IMG/VR virus record: IMGVR_UViG_3300035666_000044
Location: 1-44,672 of that record
Length of the DNA: 44,672 nt
Direction: 5' to 3' (one strand)
DNA from: a virus
The notes beneath the pieces are model-generated. The model searched no databases. It was not told where the DNA came from and saw only the letters and a list, made by a program, of their open reading frames with translations. The position numbers and the translations under genes are program-made. This document shows positions 27,527 to 34,476 of this stretch, piece after piece (positions within the stretch are counted from its first letter, which is position 1; each line of letters opens with the position of its first letter).

Positions 27527-28627
27527 ATGCAAAACTTAGATAAGTCACTACGGTTATTGAACTTGCCTTCGGAAATGGGGGCTATCAATGGGCAGATCAA
27601 CAAGAGGACAACCAAGTCCCTTGTAGAAATCTGTTTGATGGATTACACTAAAATGGCCAAGGGGGCTAATGGGAAGTTCGGGCCGACTATTACCTACAAC
27701 TACGTCATAGATTCAGCGGTCTCGTTGTTCGGGGCCTATCCCCTGAACCTTGCCGCGATCCACCTGCATTCAAGCAATATGGACCTTGTCAGCATGGAGA
27801 ACGGAACCTTTGTATTCTATCGTCCATACGAGGAGTTTACTATCGACACGGTGCTTGACTCAAGCGGAAACCTTGTTAATCTCCCAGAGGGAACAGGACA
27901 GAAGAGCTGGACCGGGTGGAACGAGGTTCGTATTGTACCGACGACTAACGGTTATGACTATAATTTCTACTACGAGCAGGGGTTTAATAACTACTTCGGG
28001 GTCTATTACCCACACGACGATAACGTGATGTGGAGGTCAATACTTCGAAAGACCTTTATCAAGACTACATCGACCCCAAATCCGACACGTTTTACCAAGT
28101 CCTACCCTAAGTATACTATTGCTGAATTGAAGGCAAAGACAGGGCTGAATGACTTCCAACTAGCGGACGCTTTCGGGACCACATGGCACGTCGAGTTCAA
28201 GAGCCACGACACACACTGTTTGAACATTGCTTCGGACATTGTTACGGTTGACGACACCACGTTAAAGGGTGAGGTTTATATCAACGGAATATTGGCTAAG
28301 GACATTCCGTATACCAGCCTTATCAGTTCGTATGGTAAACCACTCCCGGACTTCGTGTGTAGGTGGAAGCTGTATAATGACAAGTTCACAAAGACCGGAA
28401 CCAACATGTTCGGGACTGCGTGGGATATTACTCTGTACTCCAACCAAGACACGACCATAAGACTTGTCAAGGGTGACGAGGTTAAGTACGACCAGGCAAC
28501 CAAGATGCTGACCTATCCCGAAGGAAGTAGACTCGTGTTTGACTTTGAGTTCCTTCCTGCCCAAGGCAAGAATGAAACTAGCGGTTCGGCAATCGATTTA
28601 GACACAATGAATAAATACCTTTTATGA
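27527..28627 (+). CDS. Unknown late protein, probably structural
   Basis: A 366-residue beta-rich protein with many aromatic residues and no signal or membrane segment. It begins 38 bp after the fibre cluster without a clear TAnnTTTG element and overlaps the holin candidate by ATGA. Its place between fibres and lysis genes suggests a virion or tail-tip component, perhaps a carbohydrate-binding or depolymerase-like protein, but I see no motif to support either. Confidence 0.45.
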   Translation: MQNLDKSLRLLNLPSEMGAINGQINKRTTKSLVEICLMDYTKMAKGANGKFGPTITYNYVIDSAVSLFGAYPLNLAAIHLHSSNMDLVSMENGTFVFYRPYEEFTIDTVLDSSGNLVNLPEGTGQKSWTGWNEVRIVPTTNGYDYNFYYEQGFNNYFGVYYPHDDNVMWRSILRKTFIKTTSTPNPTRFTKSYPKYTIAELKAKTGLNDFQLADAFGTTWHVEFKSHDTHCLNIASDIVTVDDTTLKGEVYINGILAKDIPYTSLISSYGKPLPDFVCRWKLYNDKFTKTGTNMFGTAWDITLYSNQDTTIRLVKGDEVKYDQATKMLTYPEGSRLVFDFEFLPAQGKNETSGSAIDLDTMNKYLL

Positions 28628-29016
28628 AAAAGATACTACGCAAACTACAACTCTTCGACGGAATATGGACTATCCCGCTCGCGTTCTTTATTTTCTTACT
28701 CGCAGGGTCCTACAGCGCCGAGTATTTCGGTGACGGACTGATCTCCACGGAGTACATTCAGCAGGTTTTACTTGCCGCACTTGTCATGGTTTTTGCTAAC
28801 TTTGTAGTATTCCTTGGTGCGTTCTTCAACTTCCGTGGTTTACAGAACTACTTCTATTCGAAACACGCCAAGGAGGAACTAGAATACGCATCTACACCAT
28901 GGCAAAGAATCGTTTTATACCTTGTTGTTTACTTTGGATTACTCTTATCCTTCCTTCTAATCTTGTGGCTGATAATGACGGTTACTGCGTCCGTGCCACT
29001 GCCGCTTCCTTTGTAG
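28624..29016 (+). CDS. Holin candidate (three membrane segments)
   Basis: A 130-residue membrane protein with segments at about 14-34, 46-71 and 97-121 and a basic N-terminus (MKKILRKLQ). It overlaps the preceding gene by ATGA. Its last 118 bp overlap the endolysin gene in another frame. Three membrane spans next to a cell-wall hydrolase gene is the usual plan of a class I holin. The pore-forming role is inferred from topology and neighbourhood. Confidence 0.6.
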   Translation: MKKILRKLQLFDGIWTIPLAFFIFLLAGSYSAEYFGDGLISTEYIQQVLLAALVMVFANFVVFLGAFFNFRGLQNYFYSKHAKEELEYASTPWQRIVLYLVVYFGLLLSFLLILWLIMTVTASVPLPLPL

Positions 29017-29483
29017 GCGTAAAGGAGAAAGGAGGTAACAATCAGGGTTTCAATGACAGAGACCTCCAGAAGATGATGGCGGCGGTCGGGTGGAAGCCCG
29101 GCTACGCGTGGTGTGCGTTCTTCGTTAGGGCTATCCTAGACGACTGCAACATCCCAAACACCATAACTGGGTGGTCTCCGTCTGCTTATAACACAAAGGA
29201 TGTAATCTTTACAGATGGGAGATTTTATCAGAGCTTTCGTGATGGCGATGTCCTTGTTGCCACATACACATATTCAAGTTTCAAGAAGTCAAGATACAAG
29301 GGAATCGGACACACCGGAATCGTAGACCGCATTGGAGAGTATTCAGTAAGGGTTATCGAGGGGAATACTAATGAGCAGGGAATGCGTGACAGTCGGTCAC
29401 GGGATGGGGTCTACGTCAAGATCCGTCCGCTGTCTAAGAACACCCACATCACACGTTGGAGAAAGGCCACCGGCTTTAGATAA
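28899..29483 (+). CDS. Endolysin, secreted CHAP-type amidase/peptidase
   Basis: A 194-residue protein. Residues 1-24 form a signal-peptide-like sequence (FIPCCLLWITLILPSNLVA) with a plausible cut before DNDGYC. The rest is a CHAP/NlpC-like cysteine hydrolase: C72 in GYAWCAFF, H138 in GIGHTGIV and E154 in VIEGNTN, followed by KIRP. It would cleave peptidoglycan peptide bridges or the stem-peptide amide. The signal sequence implies Sec export, so the holin may time rather than permit access to the wall. The start lies inside the holin-candidate gene. Confidence 0.75.
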   Translation: MAKNRFIPCCLLWITLILPSNLVADNDGYCVRATAASFVGVKEKGGNNQGFNDRDLQKMMAAVGWKPGYAWCAFFVRAILDDCNIPNTITGWSPSAYNTKDVIFTDGRFYQSFRDGDVLVATYTYSSFKKSRYKGIGHTGIVDRIGEYSVRVIEGNTNEQGMRDSRSRDGVYVKIRPLSKNTHITRWRKATGFR

Positions 29484-29517
29484 AAAGAAAAGAGGGAATC
29501 CACGTTAGGACTCCCTC
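29481..29517 (-). terminator. Terminator of the leftward operon
   Basis: GAGGGAATCC (29492-29501) and GGACTCCCTC (29508-29517) form a 10-bp stem with one A-C mismatch and a 6-nt loop. On the minus strand the hairpin is followed by TTTTCTTTTTA, so it ends leftward transcription coming from the spanin-like genes. On the plus strand no T-tract follows, so it is not an obvious stop for the endolysin transcript. Confidence 0.7.
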
Positions 29518-29552
29518 CCCTCCAACAATAAACAACTATAACAACTATAACA

Positions 29553-29969
29553 CTAAAAGACAAAAAAGTATAATGTCGTGGCGGAAGTCACAATCGTTGC
29601 ACACTTCCAAAATATCTTTCTCCTTCTCTCCTTCTTCATCTCCTGCTTCATGTCAAGGTATTGACTCTTTAGGAACCTGATCTCCGCTAGTTGGTTCTGA
29701 CGAACCTCGTTGCAAAGGTCGTTGTTTTCTATGGCCAAGTCAAGGGCTATCTGTGCAGCCTCTAGCTGGTCTTTCATCTGCTGTATACGCATCGAACGTG
29801 ACTCGATGGTCATCTTGTTCTGCCGGATGGTCTCAGCGGCTGCTGATACGATTTCCTGTGCTTCTCTTGGGAGCTGCGGAATCTCACTCGGCTGGCTGTA
29901 AACGGCCTGAGCGATACTCATTAAGAAGATAATTCCAAGAGAGCGTGTAAAGTTTTTGTAGCGTGTCAT
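29553..29969 (-). CDS. Spanin-like protein: signal peptide, coiled coil, C-terminal membrane segment
   Basis: A 138-residue protein. Residues 1-25 are a signal peptide (SLGIIFLMSIAQAVYSQ) without a lipobox Cys, residues about 35-115 are coiled coil, and residues about 119-138 are a C-terminal hydrophobic segment (CATIVTSATTLYFFVF). It overlaps the upstream membrane-anchored coiled-coil gene by 86 bp in another frame, the arrangement seen for i-spanin/o-spanin pairs. The topology resembles u-spanins, but those have an N-terminal lipoprotein signal. Fusion of inner and outer membranes at lysis is inferred. Confidence 0.5.
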   Translation of the reverse strand: MTRYKNFTRSLGIIFLMSIAQAVYSQPSEIPQLPREAQEIVSAAAETIRQNKMTIESRSMRIQQMKDQLEAAQIALDLAIENNDLCNEVRQNQLAEIRFLKSQYLDMKQEMKKERRRKIFWKCATIVTSATTLYFFVF

Positions 29970-30282
29970 TTGGCATTTTGGGTATTCGTGAAATCAATAT
30001 CTTAGACTTGGCTATCTGCTCCTGCTCTATGATGAACTGTTTCTCGTCTTGAACTAGCAGGGAGTCGATGGCGGCCTTAGTTTCCTGTACGATGATGATG
30101 TTCTGGTCCATCTTGGCCTCGTACTTTTCGGTTATCTCATGCAGCCTGTCTATGGCTACGGCCTCGTTCTCGGAGCTTTCCTTTAGACCTCCCATGTGGA
30201 AGACTAGAAAGAATACCCCGCACAGAATTACAACCGATAGCGCAAGGATAACTAGAGTGTATATGTTCTTGGTCTTGTCCAT
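29884..30282 (-). CDS. i-spanin-like protein: N-terminal membrane anchor and periplasmic coiled coil
   Basis: A 132-residue protein. I start it at ATG 30282 (MDKTKNIY), because the in-frame TTG at 30291 falls inside a TAnnTTTG promoter element. One membrane segment (residues about 7-27, TLVILALSVVILCGVFFLVF) is followed by about 95 residues of charged coiled coil. This is the plan of Rz-like inner-membrane spanins. Its 3' end overlaps the second spanin-like gene. The pair sits beside the convergent endolysin gene and has a candidate -7 promoter element. Confidence 0.5.
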   Translation of the reverse strand: MDKTKNIYTLVILALSVVILCGVFFLVFHMGGLKESSENEAVAIDRLHEITEKYEAKMDQNIIIVQETKAAIDSLLVQDEKQFIIEQEQIAKSKILISRIPKMPNDTLQKLYTLSWNYLLNEYRSGRLQPAE

Positions 30283-30288
30283 GTTATT

Positions 30289-30296
30289 CAAAGTTA
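30289..30296 (-). promoter_or_regulatory. Candidate -7 element for the spanin-like pair
   Basis: On the minus strand TAACTTTG matches TAnnTTTG and ends 6 bp before the ATG at 30282. No TTG lies at the expected distance. It would let the lysis-type genes at the end of the early operon be transcribed separately, for example late. Confidence 0.35.
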
Positions 30297-30330
30297 GCGT
30301 ATCCTAGGTCTTCCCAGGTGGGTGGATCAA

Positions 30331-30870
30331 TCATTTTTTTAATTCTTTTACTTTGTCCTTGTAATGGTATATCAGTTCCTTTATCTTGTCAAGCGGCAGG
30401 CTGAGGCGCTCATTTCGCATAGACTTGAGTTCATCAAATCTTTTTTTACCTATCCGTCTCTCAAGACCAATGGCGTATTCTAAAAGGTTTCCGTGCTTAT
30501 GCTGGTTGCACGAGACACATTGTCCTTGCGTATTATCCTCATTAAACCTGAGGTTCGGGTAAGAGCCGCAAGAATAGAAATGCCCTGCATCATACTTGCC
30601 TTGCAGAGGGCGGTTGCATGATATACACCCCTTGCCTTGGTCTCGAAGCCGAATGTATTGATTGAACACCTGTTGGAGTTCCTTCCTCCATTGGGACACG
30701 GACTTGTTCCGCTCCTTGATGGCCTTGAACTCAGCCTTGGTTTTCTTTTCCTTCTGCTTGGAGGAGTAAGCGATCATGCACTCGATGTTCTCACACGTTG
30801 CCTGCATCGTGCTGTACTTAGGAATAAACTCCTGCCTACAGATCCTGCACTTCTTATTCCTCGCCTTCAT
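30331..30870 (-). CDS. ninG: NinG recombination protein
   Basis: A 179-residue protein closely following phage lambda NinG (Rap) in layout. The N-terminus MKARNKKCRICRQEFIPKY with C8/C11 and C26/C31 forms a zinc ribbon. After a basic coiled coil comes an HNH-like zinc domain, GCISCNRPL (C82, C85), DAGHFYS (H97), LRFNEDN and CVSCNQHKHGN (C118, C121, H124). NinG family proteins are structure-specific nucleases acting on branched DNA in phage recombination. Length is close to lambda NinG (about 200). Confidence 0.88.
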   Translation of the reverse strand: MKARNKKCRICRQEFIPKYSTMQATCENIECMIAYSSKQKEKKTKAEFKAIKERNKSVSQWRKELQQVFNQYIRLRDQGKGCISCNRPLQGKYDAGHFYSCGSYPNLRFNEDNTQGQCVSCNQHKHGNLLEYAIGLERRIGKKRFDELKSMRNERLSLPLDKIKELIYHYKDKVKELKK

Positions 30871-30878
30871 ACGCTATC

Positions 30879-31154
30879 TTATTTTTCGGCAGGTTTCCAC
30901 TCTGCCTGTTCTTTAGCCAAGTTTGCCTTGACGGTTTCTTCGAGTATCGTCGTGTAGAACTCGCCATACTTCTCGTCGTCGATGTGTTGTTTGAATTGTT
31001 CATAGTCTGCTTGTACGGCAAAGGTAGTTGATCCGTTCGTTGTACGCAAGACCGTGAAGTTCCAAAGTTTGTTTTCTACGCCGGGGAACGATAGGGTTAT
31101 GGTTCCGCTAAAGTGTTCCACCTTCTTCGATGGCTTGTCTGAGATTTTGATCAT
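30879..31154 (-). CDS. Small early protein, 91 aa
   Basis: A 91-residue soluble protein, not recognised. It has a beta-rich first half (FSGTITLSFPGVENKLWNF) and a helical, Glu/Lys-rich second half. It is 8 bp upstream of ninG in the same operon, which suggests a role near recombination, but no motif supports one. Confidence 0.55.
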   Translation of the reverse strand: MIKISDKPSKKVEHFSGTITLSFPGVENKLWNFTVLRTTNGSTTFAVQADYEQFKQHIDDEKYGEFYTTILEETVKANLAKEQAEWKPAEK

Positions 31155-31169
31155 AGCTTTATATCGTTA

Positions 31170-31415
31170 TTATAGGTTTTCGTCAAGAATCTTTAGAACA
31201 TTCAACCAGTTTTCTTTGGTCTTAAAGTATACCTCCATGGTTGTTGCACCACCCTTTTCGTTCATTAGGTATATGTCTAAGCCGTAAAGATCTGTGTCAT
31301 CTTTGTAGGCGTAGTATCCCTTGAAGTCTATTTGGTTAAATGTAAAGGCAACGTAGCCGTCTATGTAGACCTTGACTCTGCCGTTGAAAATTTTAAAATC
31401 ATACTTGTGTTTCAT
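31170..31415 (-). CDS. Small early protein, 81 aa
   Basis: An 81-residue beta-type protein rich in Tyr, Asp and Lys (YAYKDDTDLYGLDIYLMNEK). It is not recognised, with no signal or membrane segment. It starts 10 bp after the upstream gene in the leftward operon. Confidence 0.5.
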   Translation of the reverse strand: MKHKYDFKIFNGRVKVYIDGYVAFTFNQIDFKGYYAYKDDTDLYGLDIYLMNEKGGATTMEVYFKTKENWLNVLKILDENL

Positions 31416-31425
31416 GGTAGCTTTT

Positions 31426-31659
31426 TTAGTTAATAATTGATATCAAGAATCCGATTATCCCACCGGCTTGGGTCGCCATGATGTCGCCATAGCTGAACCT
31501 CTTGCCGTTATAGTTGTCATACAGCTCCTTTGCTACCGCTGCAGTAAACACCGCGATAAGGGAGAATACAGGCATGATTAGGATGGAAGATAGTCCATAG
31601 ATTACTACGCCGTAGAGGGCGTGGTTTGCCTTGTCTTTGTCAAACATTGGTAGGTTCAT
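31426..31659 (-). CDS. Small membrane protein, YfiM/DUF2279-like pattern
   Basis: A 77-residue protein. I prefer the ATG at 31659 over the TTG at 31668. It has DKDKANHALYG near the N-terminus, then two hydrophobic segments flanking KELYDNYNGK, and an ATQAGG turn. The DK..H...G and KELYD motifs recall YfiM-type membrane proteins carried by many phages and bacteria. It may act at the envelope; the function is unknown. Confidence 0.5.
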   Translation of the reverse strand: MNLPMFDKDKANHALYGVVIYGLSSILIMPVFSLIAVFTAAVAKELYDNYNGKRFSYGDIMATQAGGIIGFLISIIN

Positions 31660-31661
31660 GT

Positions 31662-31925
31662 TCACCAAGATGTTGCGTTAGTTACACAGAATCTGTCGCC
31701 GACATAGTTGTTCATCCAAATGTCTTGGTCGAAGCAGAACTTCTTTTTGTTGCCGGAGCATTCGTTTCGTATCTCTAGCCAATAGCAGTTGGTGGCTGAG
31801 TCGATGCCGTCGTTAGCGATAGTCCCGCAGTTGCATTGTTGTGTTGGCTGTGCGGGTTCTGGATCCTCTTTCTTGCAGGCAAGTAGGGATAGCGCAATTA
31901 AAATTGTGAAGGATGTTTTTTTCAT
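31662..31925 (-). CDS. Small lipoprotein with surface-export signal
   Basis: An 87-residue protein with an N-terminal lipoprotein signal: MKKTSFTILIALSLLAC, Cys at residue 17. The residues right after the Cys (KKEDPEP) match the K-(D/E)2 type export signal that sends lipoproteins to the cell surface in Capnocytophaga and relatives. The mature part is Cys-rich (CNCG, C in TNCYW, NECSG, KKFCF, RFCV), suggesting disulfides outside the cytoplasm. Known phage lipoproteins often block superinfection at the receptor; that role here is inferred. Confidence 0.6.
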   Translation of the reverse strand: MKKTSFTILIALSLLACKKEDPEPAQPTQQCNCGTIANDGIDSATNCYWLEIRNECSGNKKKFCFDQDIWMNNYVGDRFCVTNATSW

Positions 31926-31982
31926 TTTTATAGGTTTGAGAATAATCCGTAATTGATTTCGTTTTCGGTTGATGTTCTTTTA

Positions 31983-33527
31983 TTAGAATAACTTGGATTG
32001 GGTTGAGTTACTAGTAGAACCTTTATCTTCTTTACCACGATATTTGTACTGCTCATACTCGTCTATTTTGCTCCACTCATTTATGCGAGCTTCTGAAATC
32101 TTGCAGTAGTCGGCATCTAACTCTATTCCTGTGTATTCAAGGTTTTCCAAAGTACAAGCGATACCTGTTGTTCCGCTTCCGTTGAAAGGGTCAAGCACTT
32201 TACCATTGGGCGGTGTTATCATCCTAACGAGATACTGCATCAGTTTTACGGGTTTGACCGTTGGGTGAAAGTTTTTTGAAGGTGCTTTTTCACTACCATA
32301 TTTTCCGCTCGCGCTATTTACATCATCAAGGTAGTTTCCTATACCGCCACCTCCACCAATCGTTTGTTTTTCATCAAACTCCTCTAATCCAAAATTTCTT
32401 TCGCTTTTTGATGCTTTTGCTACATAGAAAAAACGTGAAGCACCTCCGCTATCACCAAGACCACCCAAGTTGTCGGCTTTTACATTCAAATTGTATTTAC
32501 CATACTTTCCGTTTTTACCTAATGCACCCATTGACTTTTCTCCACTTCCTCCTGTGCTTTTGCTTTTCCCACTCTGCTCGTCCATTATTTTAATCGGGCA
32601 ATCATCGTGGCAAGTCCAGTCTTCAATCGTTTCTTCGCCATTTTCATCTCCAAGGCCACCTGCATTAGCACCATTTTCTATTTTCTTAAATCCAAATCCT
32701 TGTTCATTCATACTGACGCTTCCTCCTGAACCGCCCTTTATCGCTTTTATTTTCTTCATTCCTTTGCACTCACATTCGGGGTGATGCGTTAAAATCAAAT
32801 TGGCGGGGAAGCGACCTTGTATATTAGGTTTAGTAGCTATATTTTCAGCAAAATCACCATATTTTTTTGTCGGATTTTCATTATAGTTAGAAGTAGGGTT
32901 TTTACTACTTTTTGCATCAATTTCTTCGTAATCATTTTTTGACATTTTAACTCTACACCCATCAATGTTAATTGCACCCGTTCCCCATTTGAGTACATTT
33001 TCGGCAATCGAAAGACCTTTTTCAAGCGGCTTTCTTGCAAGTACAATAGGTTCGTTGCTTGGTTTTAGAGCACTACCCCAACCATCCCATTGTTTCGCTT
33101 GGTCGGTAGGCACATCTTGTTTATCTATCGCCTTGCTGATATTGTGCGACTTTGGAAACCCACTTCCATAAAGCCATTGAATACAATCGCGTATTTCAAA
33201 ACCACCTATTCGCATTGCCATAACACCCCAATCGTATGTCCTGGTTCCAAAAAAAGCAACAACGTGTCCTCCGTGCTTTAACACCCTAAAAACCTCCTTC
33301 CAAAACAAAGGCTGTGGCACAAAGGCGTCCCACTCTTTACCCATAAAACCACTTCCTTTCACCTGCAAATACCCGCTTGATACCCAGGCCTGAAGCACTT
33401 CTTCTGCATTAGGTTCTTTGCCCAATCCATACGGGGGATCAGTAACCACTGAATCAAAATAGTTATCGGGAAACTTTTTAAGTTCTTCGTAACTATTTCC
33501 ATTTATTATTTTAAATGTGTTTTTCAT
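31983..33527 (-). CDS. DNA methyltransferase, N6-adenine/N4-cytosine (beta class order)
   Basis: A 514-residue enzyme. I start it at ATG 33527, since the upstream in-frame ATG at 33545 would place the promoter -7 box inside the coding region. Catalytic motif IV TDPPYGLG (about 29-36) precedes the AdoMet-binding motif DPFNGSGTTG (about 446-455), the beta-class order. Family marks include HPTVKPVKLMQYLVRM, GASRFFYVAKASKSERNF and the Cys clusters CECKG and CHDDCPI. A Gly-rich insert spans about residues 255-345. It likely modifies phage DNA to evade restriction. The gene looks more AT-rich than its neighbours, hinting at separate acquisition. Confidence 0.85.
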   Translation of the reverse strand: MKNTFKIINGNSYEELKKFPDNYFDSVVTDPPYGLGKEPNAEEVLQAWVSSGYLQVKGSGFMGKEWDAFVPQPLFWKEVFRVLKHGGHVVAFFGTRTYDWGVMAMRIGGFEIRDCIQWLYGSGFPKSHNISKAIDKQDVPTDQAKQWDGWGSALKPSNEPIVLARKPLEKGLSIAENVLKWGTGAINIDGCRVKMSKNDYEEIDAKSSKNPTSNYNENPTKKYGDFAENIATKPNIQGRFPANLILTHHPECECKGMKKIKAIKGGSGGSVSMNEQGFGFKKIENGANAGGLGDENGEETIEDWTCHDDCPIKIMDEQSGKSKSTGGSGEKSMGALGKNGKYGKYNLNVKADNLGGLGDSGGASRFFYVAKASKSERNFGLEEFDEKQTIGGGGGIGNYLDDVNSASGKYGSEKAPSKNFHPTVKPVKLMQYLVRMITPPNGKVLDPFNGSGTTGIACTLENLEYTGIELDADYCKISEARINEWSKIDEYEQYKYRGKEDKGSTSNSTQSKLF

Positions 33528-33531
33528 TTTA

Positions 33532-33562
33532 CAAAGATAACTCATGTGTGTAGTTTATGCAA
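33532..33562 (-). promoter_or_regulatory. Promoter of the methyltransferase gene
   Basis: Minus strand: TTG (33562-33560), 20 bp, TATCTTTG (33539-33532), then only 4 bp to the ATG at 33527, so the mRNA is expected to be leaderless or nearly so. It is divergent from the promoter at 33571-33603. Confidence 0.65.
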
Positions 33563-33570
33563 ATATTTTT

Positions 33571-33603
33571 TTTGACTTTTTTATTTTCGTAGTCATACTT
33601 TTG
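33571..33603 (+). promoter_or_regulatory. Promoter of the structured leader RNA / winged-helix gene
   Basis: TTTG (33571-33574), 21 bp, TACTTTTG (33596-33603) fits the Bacteroidota consensus. Transcription would start near 33609, about 97 nt before the ATG at 33706. Confidence 0.65.
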
Positions 33604-33608
33604 TTGCG

Positions 33609-33705
33609 TTCTCACATTGCAGTGTCTGGTACGCAGTGCAATGTGGGAGGTAAGAATAATCTTACTCAGAATTGCCCTCGGACGTACCAGACGAGGGCTT
33701 TTTTT
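33609..33705 (+). ncRNA. Structured leader or small RNA with loop-loop complementarity and terminator
   Basis: Three hairpins follow the promoter: CACATTGCA (33613-33621) with TGCAATGTG (33637-33645), GTAAGA-ATAA-TCTTAC (about 33650-33665), and GCCCTCG (33674-33680) with CGAGGGC (33692-33698) followed by seven T (33699-33705). The last is a textbook Rho-independent terminator placed directly against the start codon at 33706. The loop of the first hairpin (GTCTGGTACG, 33624-33633) is perfectly complementary over 10 nt to the terminator loop and its edge (CGTACCAGAC, 33683-33692). It could be an attenuator of the downstream gene or a free RNA of about 97 nt. Confidence 0.65.
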
Positions 33706-34425
33706 ATGCCCAAACATACAGAAATATCATCTGTAATCTCAAGCCACACATTGTTTTCGAATGTCGAGAACATAAAGTGGCTTGAGAGGTTTGTCGAATT
33801 CAAGCGGGCATTCCCGAACTCCGTGATATATAAATACTCTGCCTACCGGGTTGAAAAACTTGGGAGACTCAATATGTCACGCAACACAATCAAGAACACG
33901 ATAGATAAGTTTATCGAGCTTGGTTGGGTTACAAAAAATAAATCTCACCTCATTTTAATATCTAAAAATAAATTGTCTGCTCTCTATGGGGCAAAAACCC
34001 ATAGGAAAATCAAATTAGACACAACCCTATCAATTAAGATCCAGCTACAAGCAAAGGTGTTTAACAGAGCCATCAATCGCTCTCGCTATGGTAAGTGCAT
34101 GCAGGAAGTACAAGATAAAAGCATCAGGCGTAAATACGCTAAATCACTCAGTGGCACTCCGCAAGAACTTTCTAGCAAAAAGATTGGAAAAGTATTTAAC
34201 GTATCACAAACTCAAGCATTAAGGCTAGTAAGAAACCTGGAGAACAACGGGTGGATCACTGTACAACGGCAAAAACTCAAACATTTGGGTAAGTGTTCAG
34301 CCAAGCAGTGGCAGTTCAGAAAGGTATGGTGGAAAAGAAAGGAGAATGTAAACAACTGCTTTTGGCATTTGGGGCATTTCTTTCATCTTCCATCTAATTC
34401 TTATCTTAGTAATACCATTTCCTAA
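33706..34425 (+). CDS. Double winged-helix DNA-binding protein
   Basis: A 239-residue basic protein. The frame is open from 33544, but promoter and terminator lie in that stretch, so I start at ATG 33706. It appears to have two winged-helix units: about residues 40-90 (NMSRNTIKNTIDKFIELGWV) and about 150-200 (IGKVFNVSQTQALRLVRNLE, then NNGWITVQRQKL). A basic linker and a Trp/Lys/His-rich C-terminus complete it. It is the only rightward gene within the leftward operon and is divergent from the methyltransferase, so it may be a regulator of that cassette. A plasmid-type replication or mobilisation role cannot be excluded. Confidence 0.6.
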   Translation: MPKHTEISSVISSHTLFSNVENIKWLERFVEFKRAFPNSVIYKYSAYRVEKLGRLNMSRNTIKNTIDKFIELGWVTKNKSHLILISKNKLSALYGAKTHRKIKLDTTLSIKIQLQAKVFNRAINRSRYGKCMQEVQDKSIRRKYAKSLSGTPQELSSKKIGKVFNVSQTQALRLVRNLENNGWITVQRQKLKHLGKCSAKQWQFRKVWWKRKENVNNCFWHLGHFFHLPSNSYLSNTIS

Positions 34426-34476
34426 AGATGCTAGAATTCCTAACCATTTTTTGACCAATCAGAAAAAAACTGACCA

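Noticed and set aside
29491-29552. Terminator for the endolysin transcript
   Set aside because: No T-tract follows the hairpin on the plus strand; late transcripts may run antisense into the spanin-like genes or stop by another mechanism.
33544-33705. N-terminal 54-codon extension of the winged-helix gene
   Set aside because: It contains a consensus promoter and a Rho-independent terminator; the following ATG at 33706 begins the conserved-looking protein.
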